A stretch of DNA of 64,000 bases, taken from assembly GCA_012274445.1 (NCBI GenBank), contig JAAROD010000007.1:770850-834849 (forward strand), given 5' to 3'. Made by a program: the position numbers and the translations under genes. Source of the DNA: Sclerotiophoma versabilis. Lineage: Eukaryota; Ascomycota; Dothideomycetes; Pleosporales; Didymellaceae. Shown one piece after another: positions 43,560-56,649 of this stretch. The notes beneath the pieces are model-generated. The model saw only the letters and a program-made list of their open reading frames with translations. It was not told the origin of the DNA and did not search any database. How positions within the stretch are numbered: position 1 is the stretch's first letter; each line of letters begins with the position of its first letter.

Positions 43560-45000
43560 GGCTTATATAGCTTAATTAAGGTAAGCTAGCGCATTAGATA
43601 GGTAGGCGCAGGGCTCTTAGCGGGTCCTTAAGACGGCGCATCCTTAGCGCCGTTGTTGTTGTCACTGTTCTTGGTATCTTTGCCATCTTCTATCCTGCTG
43701 TCTTTAATTTCCTCTACCTACGTTGCTGATGTCGGCGTGTTTACCTCAATCCACAGCGTTGCCTTCTTGCTGATAGATCTGCTAGAGATGCCCTCTAAGC
43801 CTAGCTAGGCGTCTAAGGCTATACTTGCTTTATAGGCCTCTAGATTTACCTTTACAACTAGCTTAAGCTAGATGTGCTAGAAGGGGACGCAGAGATCATT
43901 CTCTACCTATAAGTTAGAGATAATGTCGTGCAGCATTAGGCAGAGCATACCCCAGCTAAGCTACTTAGCTGCTTTGTACTAGCAGAGCGCTTAGTGCAGC
44001 CGCTTCTTAAATCGCTGACGCTGCTGACACCCTGACGTGGCGGTGGCAGACAACAGCAGGGCGTCCATGGCCTCAGAGCTAACTTTGCCCCTACTGCCTC
44101 AGTTCTTAGCATCCCTGCTGCGGGCAGCGTCCTGCTCCTTGATCTAGTCGGTCCTCTTAGTGTACGCCTTGCTGAGGAAAGCCATAGCCTAGCAGTACTT
44201 AATATAGATAATATCCAACTCCTGCTTGTAGCAATCGCACAGGCTCTAGGCAGAGGCAAGCGCGCTCTTCAGCACAGTTAAGGAGCTACTCTTCTGCAAC
44301 AGAGCCTAGCAGGTGCGCAAGGAAGCAGGCGGGCAATCCTCTACAGACTCCTGCGCAAAGGGTGAGCCTTGTGTGCGCTAGCTCTGCAGAAACGCAGCTG
44401 CAGAGGCCTAGGAGGTAGTGTTGCTAATGGAGTCGGCCTTTTCAAGTATGCTAGAAGCTGTTAGGTAAGGCGCTGCGGTACTGCTGTACAGGTTGTTGCC
44501 GTCAACCAGCTGCTTAAGGATCTATAAGATGAATGGTTCATCCTGCTGCAAGATGGAGGCATAGGCACTGTGTTCCTTAAGAGACGCTGACTCAGGCGGC
44601 AGTACCAACCTAAGGTCCTGCTTCTTCTGCGCTTGTAAAAGCTCCAGCTTCTTAGCGCGCTCCTGCTCAGCACAGCAGTTTTTATTAGACACACTTATAA
44701 TCTAAGCAGGTTCCTGCTGTCTAACCTGTCTATAGACGGGCCCTTTGGGGTCCTTGGCCGCCTCTAGTTCACTAGGCGGCTTAAGCTGTTTAGGTTCCTC
44801 CGCTTTGTCTTTAAAGAGGCAAAAGTAGGCTAGAGTTAGAAAAAAGGTTATTAATATTAGAAGGCAAAACTATAGAGCAGAGCGCTTAGATTCTAACGCG
44901 CCTACTTGCTAGGCCCTACGTGCTGTAGTTGTTGCACTATTACTATTTAAAGTTAGGGAACCTATAGTGTTGCATCCTAATTTAGAATAAGTTGCGCTAA
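43560..45000 (-). pseudogene. RIP-degraded membrane-anchored coiled-coil protein gene
   Basis: From about 45000 leftward the minus strand keeps one frame for at least 1 kb. It is interrupted almost only by TAG where CAG is expected, plus one TGA near 44095. The N-terminal part is Ser/Thr/Ala-rich; a hydrophobic segment (F-C-L-L-I-L-I-T-F-F-L-T-L-A-Y, about 44866-44822) looks like one transmembrane helix. It is followed by K-D-K-A-E-E-P-K-Q-L-K-P and a long Lys/Glu/Gln-rich region (E-Q-E-R-A-K-K-L-E-L-L-Q-A-Q-K-K-Q) typical of coiled coil. Further downstream segments include D-C-Y-K-Q-E-L-D-I-I-Y and Y-T-K-R-T-D-Q. I do not recognise the family. Confidence 0.6.
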
Positions 45001-46233
45001 CTAAAAAGGTAATTTTAGTAACTCTCTAGCACTAATACCTTCTATACTACTAACGCACCTATAAAAGGTAGATAAGCTGCTTAGTGCACTATGTATAGGT
45101 ATAGCTAATATACAGCACCTTTTTTCTATTCTTTTCTACAGTGTGTGTATAGGTTTCTAGTATTATAGCTATATATTCCTAATTAGGGTTTTTAGTAACC
45201 CTACTAACTTAATTAAGAATTTTAGTAACCTCTAAGCTACTACCTGCTTATACTAACCTTTTAACTATAATATATATTATACTACTATTACTATACCTCT
45301 AGAAAGACTATAAAAGTATACTACTCTAGTAGAGAGTAAAGCAGCTAGAAAAGAATAGAATAAATAATATAAACTATAGAAACAGCAGCCTTAAGGCCTT
45401 TCTTAGATTCTTACCTATAAGCCTCTTCTTTCTAGAGATATACTATACCTAATACCTATAAAAACAGAGCTGTATATTAGCTCTAGTATTTATATACTAA
45501 GCTATAACCTAAGTAACTATAACTAGTAGCTAGAAGATAAATATCTAGTATAGTAAGAGCTAAGCTCTATATATCTAGACTTTACCTATCTAGATTATAT
45601 ATAAGATATAAAGAAGCTATAGGTAGAAGAGAAAGAGAAGAATATAGAGCTTAATAAAGAAAATACTATAATAGTAAAGTATATATAGGTATAAGAAGCT
45701 AGAGTAGTATAAGCTCTTTTAAACCTATAGAGAAATAGAGAAAAAGTCTATCTATAAAAGAAAAGACTTAAAGGAATTTCTACTCTAGATATAAATAGTT
45801 AGAGCTAGGCTTTATCTAAGAAAGGTATATAGAAAAAGTATAGTATAAGTAGAGCTACTTAATAAAACTCTTTTCTATTAGTAGGCTTTACTCTAGTATT
45901 AGATAAACTAGTTAAAAACTATATAAAAGTAAGCCTGCAGAGCTCTACTATACCTAGTAAACCTACTATAGCTAGCCTAATAGTACTAAGTAGTATATAA
46001 TTATTAACAGCTTTTAGTATAGGTAAGAAGTATAAGAGCTCTTTTCTAGTATAGAGTAATAATCTTCTTAGCTACTTCTAGCCTAGGCCTAGAGCCTCTG
46101 CTTTAGCTCTTCTAATAATACCTATTTAGCTAGAATATTAATCTTCTACTAGTAGTAGACCTAAGCTTAGCTCTTAGCTACTTATAAGCAGTCTTACTCT
46201 ATATAGAAGTAAGCTACCTAGTAGCTATATATC
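45001..46233. other. RIP-degraded AT-rich DNA, probably transposon remnant
   Basis: Very TA-rich. A plus-strand reading at about 45630-46000 with TAA/TAG at Gln positions gives charged coiled-coil-like sequence, but no domain can be named. It does not match the sequence that would flank copy 2 if this were one simple insertion. Confidence 0.35.
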
Positions 46234-46730
46234 TATTACGATTCTATACAGATAAAGTAGTATAGTAATTAAGTAGCTAACTATAGCTCTTATTTATAAA
46301 CTAGAGGCAGAGCTAGAAAGAACCTCTTTGTATAGTTATGTAATATGCTTATTAATAAGTATAATATACGTAACTTACTTATTAATAAGTATTATATATT
46401 ATTATTTATTAATAAGTAACACTATATATTTTATTAGACTAACCCTAGTTACTTATTAATAAGTATTATCTCCTAGTAAGTATATAGTTAGTAGAAATAT
46501 AACTCTTATAGTTTATATTTAACTTAGTTAATTAAGTTTATCTTTAGAATCTTAACCCTAACTCTTAAGCTAGATAGTCTACTCTATACTACTTATTATT
46601 ACCTTCTATTATTACAGTGTTTTACTAGGTAATAACTCTAACTCTTATAGACTCTTCTATACTAGCGCTTATTTCTAAGAACTAATATAAATAGTGCTTA
46701 TAAGCTTTACTTAAAAGTATAACTTTAACA
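46234..46730 (+). repeat. 5' LTR of copy 2 (497 bp)
   Basis: Reverse complement of the copy 1 LTR; begins tattacgattc (ancestral tgttataatcc) and ends aactttaaca. Confidence 0.85.
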
Positions 46731-49700
46731 CTTTAAACACCTCTAAAGATAAGTACTACTTTAGAAACCTGTGCTACTTCTAGCAGCTCTTACACTTAAT
46801 AATCTAATAATAATATTAAGATAGAATAAGTACTAGCTATACGCCCTAGAGTTAGCGTTACTAAACCTAACCTCTACTATAGTAAATAATATAAGCTAGA
46901 GAACTAGCTTATATAGTAGGACCTCTTCTTTATATTTTAGAGAGAAGATATTACTAAAGAAAAACAAGTTACTCTTATTACTAGCTTTATGCAAGATAAG
47001 GCTTTTACCTAGATTAAACTCTTTCTCTAATACTACTACACTAATAAAGACTTAATAGTAATTAACTCTTAGTTTAAGAATTTTAACCTATTTAAGGAAT
47101 AGATTTAACCTATATTTAGAGTCTTAAATAAACTAGTAATTACATATTATAATATCTAATGTATTTATTAGGAATAATCTACTGCTAACTACACTACTAA
47201 CTTCTAGCAGCTAGCTGCGTTTACTAGATAAGATAACACAGCATTAATAACTATATTCTGTTAGAAACTAAAGCTTAAAGTTAAGGAAGAACTTATATAT
47301 ACTACTATAAGTACTAATAACTTTAATAACCTAGTTAATAAAGCTATTAGTATTAATATTAAGCTTTATAAGCTTTAGTAGAAACTTAGAAATAATTTAT
47401 AAATACGCATTACACCTATAGAATAACACCTACTACTATATAACCTATAGCATAATAACCTTAATTAAGAAAACTAAGAAAATAACTACTATTAGTTAAA
47501 CACTAAACACTGCGTATATAGTAGTACTAGTAGTAGTTACTATAAACTAGAGGCTATAGACCTATCTAATATTAATAAGAGACTAGAACTATAATAGAAT
47601 TAGAAAAACAAGGGTAGTAATAGGAAGAACAAGTCTAGTATAACTTATTATAGATATAGTAAGTAAGGCTACTATGCTAAGAATTATTAATTAAGAAATA
47701 GAGTAGTTTAATAACTTAATATACTTACCTATAAGGATATAAATACTAGTAATAAATAAGAAGTTCTTACTAATAATATAGAATGTCTTATAGAAGACTC
47801 TAAGACTAGATCTAATAATAACTATATTATACTATCTAATAAGAATATATAGAATGTCTAAAGCTAAGCACCTATACTATACTAAGAGTTAGATAAATAG
47901 TAAAAGTATCTATAGAACCTAATAAGATAACTATTAATATAGATAGAATAGGTATATAAATAAGGACTAAAAGTATATAAGTATAAGCAGCCTACTATAT
48001 TCTAGTAACTACGTAATACTACTAGATAAGAAGTAGATAGAAGTATTATCTACGCCTCTAATACTAAAGAAAGTTAGTATAATATAGACATACGCGAATT
48101 TAGTAAGCGTACTAAAGTAGAATTAGCATATTAAGAATTCTAAGATAATAATAATGCCTTTTAAGTAAACTATAATTAGATTACTAAGAGTATTAATAAG
48201 AAACTATAATAAATAGCACTCTAAACTTATGCAGGATAATAATAGGTTAATAACCTAAGTAAATTCTAATAGGATTAGTAGAAGTATAATTTTAATAAAC
48301 TTAGTGCTAGTAATTATGCTATATAATAGGAGCTTAAGTAATAAGTAAAAAATAACTAAAGCAGGAATAAACCTAACTTTAATAGAAAGCTAGTATTACT
48401 TCTAAACCTATAACTAGAGTATACCTTAAACTATTAGAATTTAAATTATAGAAAGCTATTATAGACAGTATACGTATATAACGCCTATTGCATATATAAA
48501 TTAGAAAAACTAGAAAAGAAATAGTTTCTAACTTCTAGTACTACGTACAGGAAATAGTAGTATAATTATAAAAATAATATATACAAAATACACCTTTAGG
48601 ATAAACATTCTAAGCTGCACTTTCTAGGCATAGATAATTATTAAGTAATTATATATATATAATTAGTTATTAACAGCTTCTACTATAACCTATATTAGTA
48701 GTATTACCTTAACTCGAACTATAAGCTATATAAAGGTAGCAAGATTATCTATAGATTTAGTAATAAGGAGACTTTTTTAGGTAAGCACTAAAAGAGTGCT
48801 CTGCTAAGTAATCTCTTAATACTATTAGAGATAGCTTACTTATTAGACTGCCTATTAAGTTAAATAGAGTAGTATTATTAGCACTCTTAGACTTAGAAGT
48901 ATAGGTAAACTATATCTTCTAAATAGTAATATATTAAGTAGGTCTTATACTATGCATAAAGAAATATACCTATTTACTCTAAGTAGCTAATAGAGAATTA
49001 ATACTAAAAGAGCTATATATTATATATAAAGTAATAGCAGCCTTTCTAGAAAGATAGAAGCACTATAAGAAATTAACTTTAGATGTCTTTATAAAGGCTA
49101 TATATAATATTATACTAGAACTTCTCTAGTTATAAAAGTATAATCTAGAAATAAACTAGATATAGAAAAGACTTTTATTAAGATAATATAAATATAGTAC
49201 TAATATATTAAAGCCTATACAGTATATATTATAGCTAGTAGATAAGAAGAAGATTAATAATATCTTTTTAATATATAAAACATACTAAGATAGAGTAGTT
49301 AACTATATAGATAAAGAAAGCCTTTCTATAATAGTTAAAAAAAATAAGAGTACACCTTCTAGTATACTAGATATATATAGACAGTATACTTAAATATTTA
49401 AAGAAGAGTTATCTATAAAAGCACTACCTAAGTATTAGCCCTAGAATTATAAGATTAAACTTAAAGAAGAGAAAGAACTACTCTTTAGGCCTATATATTA
49501 GCTATCTAAGAAAAAGCTTAAGATATTATATAAGTATATTAAGAAGAACCTTATAAAAGAATTTATTAGAAAATCTAAATCTCTAGTAGAATTCTCTATT
49601 CTATTTATACTAAAGAAAGATAGTAAGCTAAGGCTTTACATTAACTACTAGAAGTTAAATAATATTACTATTAAGAATTATTATCTACTACCTAATATAT

Positions 49701-52149
49701 CTAAGTTATAGAACTAGTTATTAGAAGTAAAGCTCTTTACTGCACTTAACTTATATAGAGCGTATAACCTTATACATATAAAAAAAGGTAAAGAATAAAA
49801 GATAGTATTTAGAACCTATTATAGTTACTATAAGTATATAGTTATACTATTTAGGCTAACTAATACACTAGTAGTATATTAGGCACTAATTAATAATATA
49901 CTGCAAGCACACCTAGATATTATAGTAGTAGTATACCTTAATAATATCCTAGTATATAGTAAGATACTAGAAGAATATAGAGTCTACGTATAATAAGTAT
50001 TAGAATACTTAGTAATAGTAAACCTTAGGCTAAAGCTAGAGAAGTATAAATAGTATAAAGAAGAAGTAGAATTTCTTAGCTATATTATAGAAAGATATAG
50101 AGTTAAGATAAGTAAAAAGAAAATCTAGGTTATAAAGAATTAGCTAACACCTACTATAGTTAAGAGAATTTAAGAATTTCTTAGGTTTATTAACTTTAAC
50201 TAATACTTTATTAAAGACTACTTTATAAAGGCCTTACTACTTATAAGACTTATATAGAAGAATATACTCTTTAAGTAGAAATAACTATAAGAAAATACTT
50301 TCTAATTACTTAAGTAAGTATATATAGAGCCTTCTATACTAATTCTATTTAAAAGTAGTAAACCTATATACCTTAGGATAGATACCTTAGATTTAGTATT
50401 AGAAGTATGTATTACTTAAGAATAAGACAGTTAATAGCACCTAATTACCTACTACTTAAGAAAGTTTATAGTACTAGAAGAATATTTTAATATATATAAT
50501 AAGGAGCTTATAGCTATTATTAATATATTATAGTATTAGAGAGTATATATAAAAAGCTGCTTAGAACTTACTATTTATATAAATTTTAAGAACTTAGTAT
50601 ATTTTACTACTACTAAGGTTCTAAACTAATAGTAAGTACACTAGTTAGAAATACTTAGTTAGTATAAGTTTAAGATTCTATACATGCTAGAAAAGGAAAA
50701 TAGTAGAGTAGATATACTTAGCTAATGCTATAATCTTATAGGTAAAAAAATAATTAATAAGTTTACTATTCTTAGAGTTAATAAGAATAAGATATTAGAA
50801 CTATCTTAGTAGCTTAATTTAGTAATATAAGTTTAATAGAAATAATATATTCTAGAGTAAGTACTAAAAGAACTTTAAGAGGAAGTTATCTTAAGCTATT
50901 ATAATAATACACTATATAGATACTTTAGTATTACTTATACTATAGAACTTATTAAGTAATACTATAAGTTCTCTAATATAAAGAATAAGGTTACTAAGTT
51001 TATTAGAAACTATATATAGTACTAATAGAATAAGTATAGTATATATACTGTATAGAAAAGTATAAGTAATAGAGCTACTAATAGTACTATAGATAAATAT
51101 TATAATAGATTTTTTTATATAGCTACTACCTTCTAAGAACTGTATTATAGAATATACCTATAACTTAATCTTTATTATAGTAGATTAATTTACTAAGTAT
51201 ACTAAAATAATACTATTTAGATATAGCTATACTACGCAGCAGCTAGCTATAGTATTTATTAATTAGATTATTTACTACTATAGAATACCTAAATTAATTA
51301 TTAGTAATAGAGATAAGCTTTTTATATTAAACTATTAGACTATAATACTTACTATATTAAGTACTAAGAAAAAGCTATCTACAGCCTATTATCTATAGAT
51401 AGATAGATAGATAGAAAGAATAAATTAGACTATAGAAATATACCTTTAAATTTATAGTAACTAGAAATAAGACAACTAGGCTTTACTATTACCTATAGTA
51501 TAAATTATATATAATAATAAGTTATTAAAAGTAATAGGTATAATACTATTCTTTATAAACTATAGAAGACACCTAAATCTCTTTACTTAATCTCTTAATT
51601 ACTCTATTTAGATAGAATTAGTAATAGCTTTAGTAGTTAAGCTAAAGAAAGTATACTAAAAATTACTTAAAAACATTATATAAGCTTAGGAACAAGCTAT
51701 TTTATATATTAACTAGAAATAAAAAACAGCACCTTAGCTAAAGAAGAGAGATAAAGTCTATTTTCTTATAAAAAATCTTAGAATATAAAGAGTAATAAAA
51801 AAACTAGATAAGGTTAAAGTTAGACTATTTTTTATTTCTAAATAAATTAGCCTAGTTAACTATTAACTTAAGCTACCTAAGAATATAAAAATCTATCTAG
51901 TATTCTATATCTTACTATTAGAACCTACTAACCTAAGAATACTAATCTAGAAAGACTTCTACTACTAAGCTAATAGTAATAATAAGTAGAAAGTTAAAAA
52001 AATAATAATATATTAAAGAACTAAGAAGAGTATTTAATACCTAGTTAAGTAGTTAAGTTACCTAGAATTAGAAAATATATAAGAACCTCGAATATACCTT
52101 ATAAACTACTACTAATTAGTATAAAGGTACTATAGTTTATAATAGACTT

Positions 52150-52690
52150 CTTAATAAGCCTAAGAGTAGCCTAGGTTATAGGTAAGGTATATATACCTAT
52201 TAATACTGCTAGATAATCTAACTTCTTAGTAAGATTTAGTTCTTCTAACTTAGCTATTTTATTTACTATATATAGCGCCTTTTACTACGCATAATTCTTA
52301 GCTTATTTTAGAATCTTCTTATTTTATAATAACTATATAATAATAGTTACTAATAAGGTTTTATCTTCTTCTACCTTCTTTTTATACTCTTTATAAGTAT
52401 AATCTAGTTACTTCTATAATATATTAATATAAAGCTTCTTAGCTTTTATATACTTAGTATACTTTAAATACTTTATAGTATTTAGTATAATATAGTACTT
52501 ATAGCCTTTAAAGAAATAATAGTTATAAAGAACTTTAGTAGAAGTATTAGCTTAATAAATTTCTAGACTAAGTTAAAGGTTATAGGTATAAGAAGATATC
52601 TTAATATACTAGTTACTACATATAGAGATAAGCTTAGTTTTATATAAGCTTAGATTCTAGTTATATAGTTTAAGAATAAACCTAAAGAAG
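52150..52690 (-). pseudogene. Antisense accessory reading frame in copy 2
   Basis: It occupies the same place, between integrase and 3' LTR and opposite to gag-pol, as the frame at 19080-19680 in copy 1, and is homologous to it. More heavily mutated here. Confidence 0.45.
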
Positions 52691-52701
52691 AAGAAGAATA
52701 G

Positions 52702-53189
52702 TATTATAATCCTATATAGATAAAGTAGTATAGTAATTAAGTAGCTAACTATAGCTCTTACCTATAAACTAGAGATAGATTTAGAAAGGATCTTCTTTAT
52801 ATAGTTATATAATATACTTATTAATAAGTATAATATATATAACTTACTTATTAATAAGTATTATATATTATTACTTATTAATAAGTAATATTATATATTT
52901 TATTAAACTAACTCTAGTTACCTATTAATAAGTATTATCTTCTAGTAAGTATATAGTTAGTAGAAATATAACTCTTATAGTTTATATTTAACCTTCTTAA
53001 TTAAGTTTATCTTTAGAATCTTAACCTAACTCTTAAGCTAGATAGTCTACTCTATACTACTTATTATTAACCCTTATTATTATAGTGTTTTACTAGGTAA
53101 TAACCTAACCTAATCTACTATGCGCTGTTTATACCTAAGAACTAACAGAATTAGTACTTATAGTCTTTAACTAAAGTATAACTTTAATA
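52702..53189 (+). repeat. 3' LTR of copy 2 (488 bp)
   Basis: Matches 46234-46730 and, in reverse complement, the LTRs of copy 1; about 10 bp shorter. Confidence 0.85.
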
Positions 53190-56100
53190 AGAAGCTAATC
53201 TTTTATAAGAAGATATATCTAGTAACCTTTATATAGTAGTCTACTTTTCTTAAAGATTTCTACCTTATAAAGTAAACTACTTTATCTATAATAAAAAACT
53301 TCTTATAGTTATATTCTACTTATAAAAATAGAATACTAAATTATAAAGTATATAGAAGTTTAAAGTTATTACTAACTATAAGAACCTAGAATACTTTATA
53401 AAGAAATAGAAACTGACTAAAAGATATATATAATAGGTTTAGATTATATTATAGTTTAGTAATATAAAGATATAAAATTAACCTAGTAAGAATAATATAT
53501 AAGTAGATACCTTCTTAAGAAGAAATTAAAATATACCTAAAGAAGAGAATAATAAAAAACTTACTAGTAAAGAGTCTATAATACTTATTCTATCTAATTA
53601 ATAAGACCTAACGTATACTATACCTATATAGATACTAATACTTATACTAAAAGGCTCTATTCTACTAAATTACTTACTCTAACTACTATTCTTAGATAAC
53701 CTAATAACCTAGTACTAAAACTAAGTAGTAAAATAAGATAAAACTTACTAAGCTATATAATAGGCTATATAAAGTAGTATAAGGTCTCTTAATATAATTA
53801 TAAAGAGACTTATAGTCTCTCTAGGTAACTATGTAGTAATAGGTAATAATAAGCTTTAATAAAGAAACTAAATATAGGTGCTAAATAGTAAGCTAATCTA
53901 TATAGAGATTATATAGTAAGTATACCTTTCTATCTAGATAGAATACTTTAAAAGAAAAGAAACATACTATATAATAATAAGAATATAGTACTAGCTAGAG
54001 ATAAGTAAAGATAACTACTATTTTATATAGAATTCTAATATCTACTAATAAAGTAACTCTTAGAAAGATAGAAAATATAGCTACCTATAGCTATTACTAG
54101 TACTAAGCTATATATAGTAAGACCTTACTATTAACTTTATAATAGGTCTTTTACTTACTTTAGGCTATATAAATCTTATAGTTATAAAAGACTAACTAAG
54201 TAAAAGTATAATCTTAGTTTCTTTAGAAAAGATTAAAGTAGAAAATATTACCTAGATATTTATATAAGAAGTATACTAGTTATATAAACTTCTAAGATCT
54301 ATTATATTAGATAGAAGTACTTAGTTTATTAGTAAACTCTAAAGAAGAGTATATAAACTTCTTAGTATATAATAGAACCTTTCTACTATATTCTACTTAT
54401 AAATAAATAAACTTACTAAGAGAGCTAATAGTAATATTAAAGTAGTAGTATAACGTATGCAAAATAAGTATAAGATAACTAGGCTATACTTACTCTAATA
54501 CTAGAACTAATACTTAATACCTATATAAGCTTAATAACTAGAGTCTTACTATTTTTTCTTTAATATAGGTTTAAGAATATACTATTCTCTCTAGACCTGC
54601 TAGATAGCCTAGCTAAAGGTAACCTAATAGATTATATAATAGATTTAAAGAAGTAGGCTAAAATAATTATATAGACCTTATACTAAGCAGTAGATTAGAA
54701 AATCTTAGTAATAATATACTTTTAATAATAGTAGAAAGCTTAGGCTAACTATATAAGATAACTAGCACCTAAATACTAAGCTAGAGACTAGGTTTAGCTA
54801 AACCTAAAGAATATTTAGACTAACAAACCTAGTAAGAAGTTAGACTAGAAAAATAGAAAGTTCTAAGTAGCCTATATATAAGACCTCTACTAGGTTAAAC
54901 TTAATATTCTATAGTAGACTAAGGTCTATTATATTAATTTACTATAGCCTACTATAACTAACCTACTACTCTTATAATATAATAATTAAGTACTAGAAGT
55001 AGTTATTATATAAGATAAAGACTAAGAGAAATATCTAGAATATACTATTAAAGGTATTATTAATAAACGCGTATAGAATAGTTTACTATAATATTAAGTT
55101 AAGTAAATAGGTTTTAAAGCTCTAACTTAGAAGCTAAAAGTAAATACTATTAATACTAAAGCCTATAAAAGTTAGATAGCTAATATAAAAGATATATAGC
55201 TACCTATAGAAAGACTAGCTAGAAACTAAAAGAAAACTCTTACTTATACTATAAATACTAACTATATAAAAAGACTATATATACTACTAAGAGCCTACTT
55301 AGTATTAGTAAAGTATCTCTTCTCTATAAAGGCTATAATAGCCTATTTACTAGAATAACTAGAAGTACTAAAAGTACTATTAGTAGACTTAGAAGAAGTA
55401 CCTATATAAGAGTTAGTAAAGTAGTAATAAGTACTACTATTACTTTATATATAGTTAGAGTAGGCTTTATTCTACTACCTAGTAATAGTTATATAGCTAA
55501 GAAAAGCTATAAATATCTTCTTACCTTAGATAGTAGTAGTATAGTTATTAGTATAACTAGTAAGGTTAATAGTACTATAGAAGTAAATAATAAAGGCCTT
55601 AAAATAGAAGAAGTACTAGGTAAGTAGCTAGTAAGTATAAATAGTTATATAAGTAATAATAGAAAAGTAATTATAAACTCTAGAACTAAAATAGAGACTA
55701 GTTATAAGAGTAAAAGAAGTAGTTAGTAATATAATAGATATTAATCTATATAGAACGTTAGTAAAGAAAAAGACTATAAAAAAAAAAAAAAAAAGAGTAC
55801 TATATAGAAGTAAATATAAGAACCTAGTAGAGCTTATTAGTAATAGCCTTATCTATAATAAACTATATAGTATAGTACTAGTTAAAGTTAGTAGAACCTT
55901 AAGAAATATTAATATTAACTAAAATAAAACTTTTAGTAGTTATATAAGTAATAAGCTAGTAAGTAATATTAATAAAGTAGTTAAAAGTAGTAGAGTAAGT
56001 ACTATTTACAGAGCTACTAGTAGAACCTTAAAAATAGTTAAGGCTACTACCTAGCTAGCTACTAGGACCTTATATACTATAAGTAGAAGTAGATATAATA

Positions 56101-56450
56101 ATATATAGAAGTAAAAGATTATTAAAGAAAAAGACTTCTAAAAAGGTATATAAAACTTATAGAATAATTAATAAGTTAAGTATAAGATTAAGAAAGAAAA
56201 AAGCTTTTAGAAAAGAGTATATATAGTTTATATAAGAAACTTAGACCTATATACCTCTACTAAGGCTATAAAGGTATAAAGTAAAGTTAATAGACTAATA
56301 GTTACTATATAGAAGAGTAATTATAAGTTAAGTTATAAAATAAAGTAATATAACTAATTAGAACTATTACTAGTATAAAAGCTATATAAAAATAGGTTAT
56401 AATTAGCTAGAGCTATATAAGTATAAGTAAAGAAGTATATATATAATAAG
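53190..56450 (+). mobile_element. Fragment of the outer Gypsy-type family, inverted, keeping integrase
   Basis: The reverse complement of 16490-17700 matches this region at both ends, about 53190-53660 and 55850-56450. About 2 kb in between has no counterpart there. RNase H is readable at 53340-53480 (K-V-I-T-N-Y-K-N-L-E-Y-F). The integrase core is at about 54150-54450 (L-L-R-S-I-I-L-D-R-S-T … L-T-K-R-A-N-S). No LTR of the 187-bp type was found at its right end. Confidence 0.75.
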
Positions 56451-56501
56451 ATTATAGCTCTATACTATATACCTAAACTATACTAATAGAGTAGAGTTAG
56501 G

Positions 56502-56572
56502 TTACCTCTAGAGGCAAAAATAGTAGTTACCTCTAGAGGTAAGGTCTTAGTATTACTTACCCCTAGGGGTAA
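56502..56572. repeat. Three spaced 16-bp palindromes
   Basis: ttacctctagaggcaa (56502-56517, imperfect), ttacctctagaggtaa (56527-56542, perfect) and ttacccctaggggtaa (56557-56572, perfect). All are explained as mutated copies of a TTGCCCCTAGGGGCAA core that survives intact at 59177-59196. Confidence 0.8.
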
Positions 56573-56649
56573 GAGGTCTATGCTAGGATTCGCGAACTCT
56601 TAACCTACTTATAACTAATCTAATATAGCTTTAATAATAAACTTTTATC

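Larger units (their letters stand above)
46234..53189 (+). mobile_element. Ty3/Gypsy chromovirus-type retrotransposon, copy 2 (inverted relative to copy 1)
   Basis: LTRs at 46234-46730 and 52702-53189 match the 499-bp LTRs of copy 1 in reverse complement. Genes read on the plus strand, with TAA/TAG at former Gln codons: gag 46830-47690 ending in a zinc-knuckle relic; protease at about 48840-48930 (V-V-L-L-A-L-L-D-L-E); reverse transcriptase at about 49480-50060 (K-L-R-L-Y-I-D-Y and V-V-V-Y-L-N-N-I-L-V-Y for the YxDD region); RNase H 50380-50800; integrase 50880-51700; a chromodomain-like tail at 51985-52115 (Y-L-V-K-x-L-S-Y-L-E-L-E-N-I-x-E-P). A polypurine tract (aaagaagaagaagaatag, 52684-52701) precedes the 3' LTR. 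No target duplication is visible (atatc versus agaag). Confidence 0.88.
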
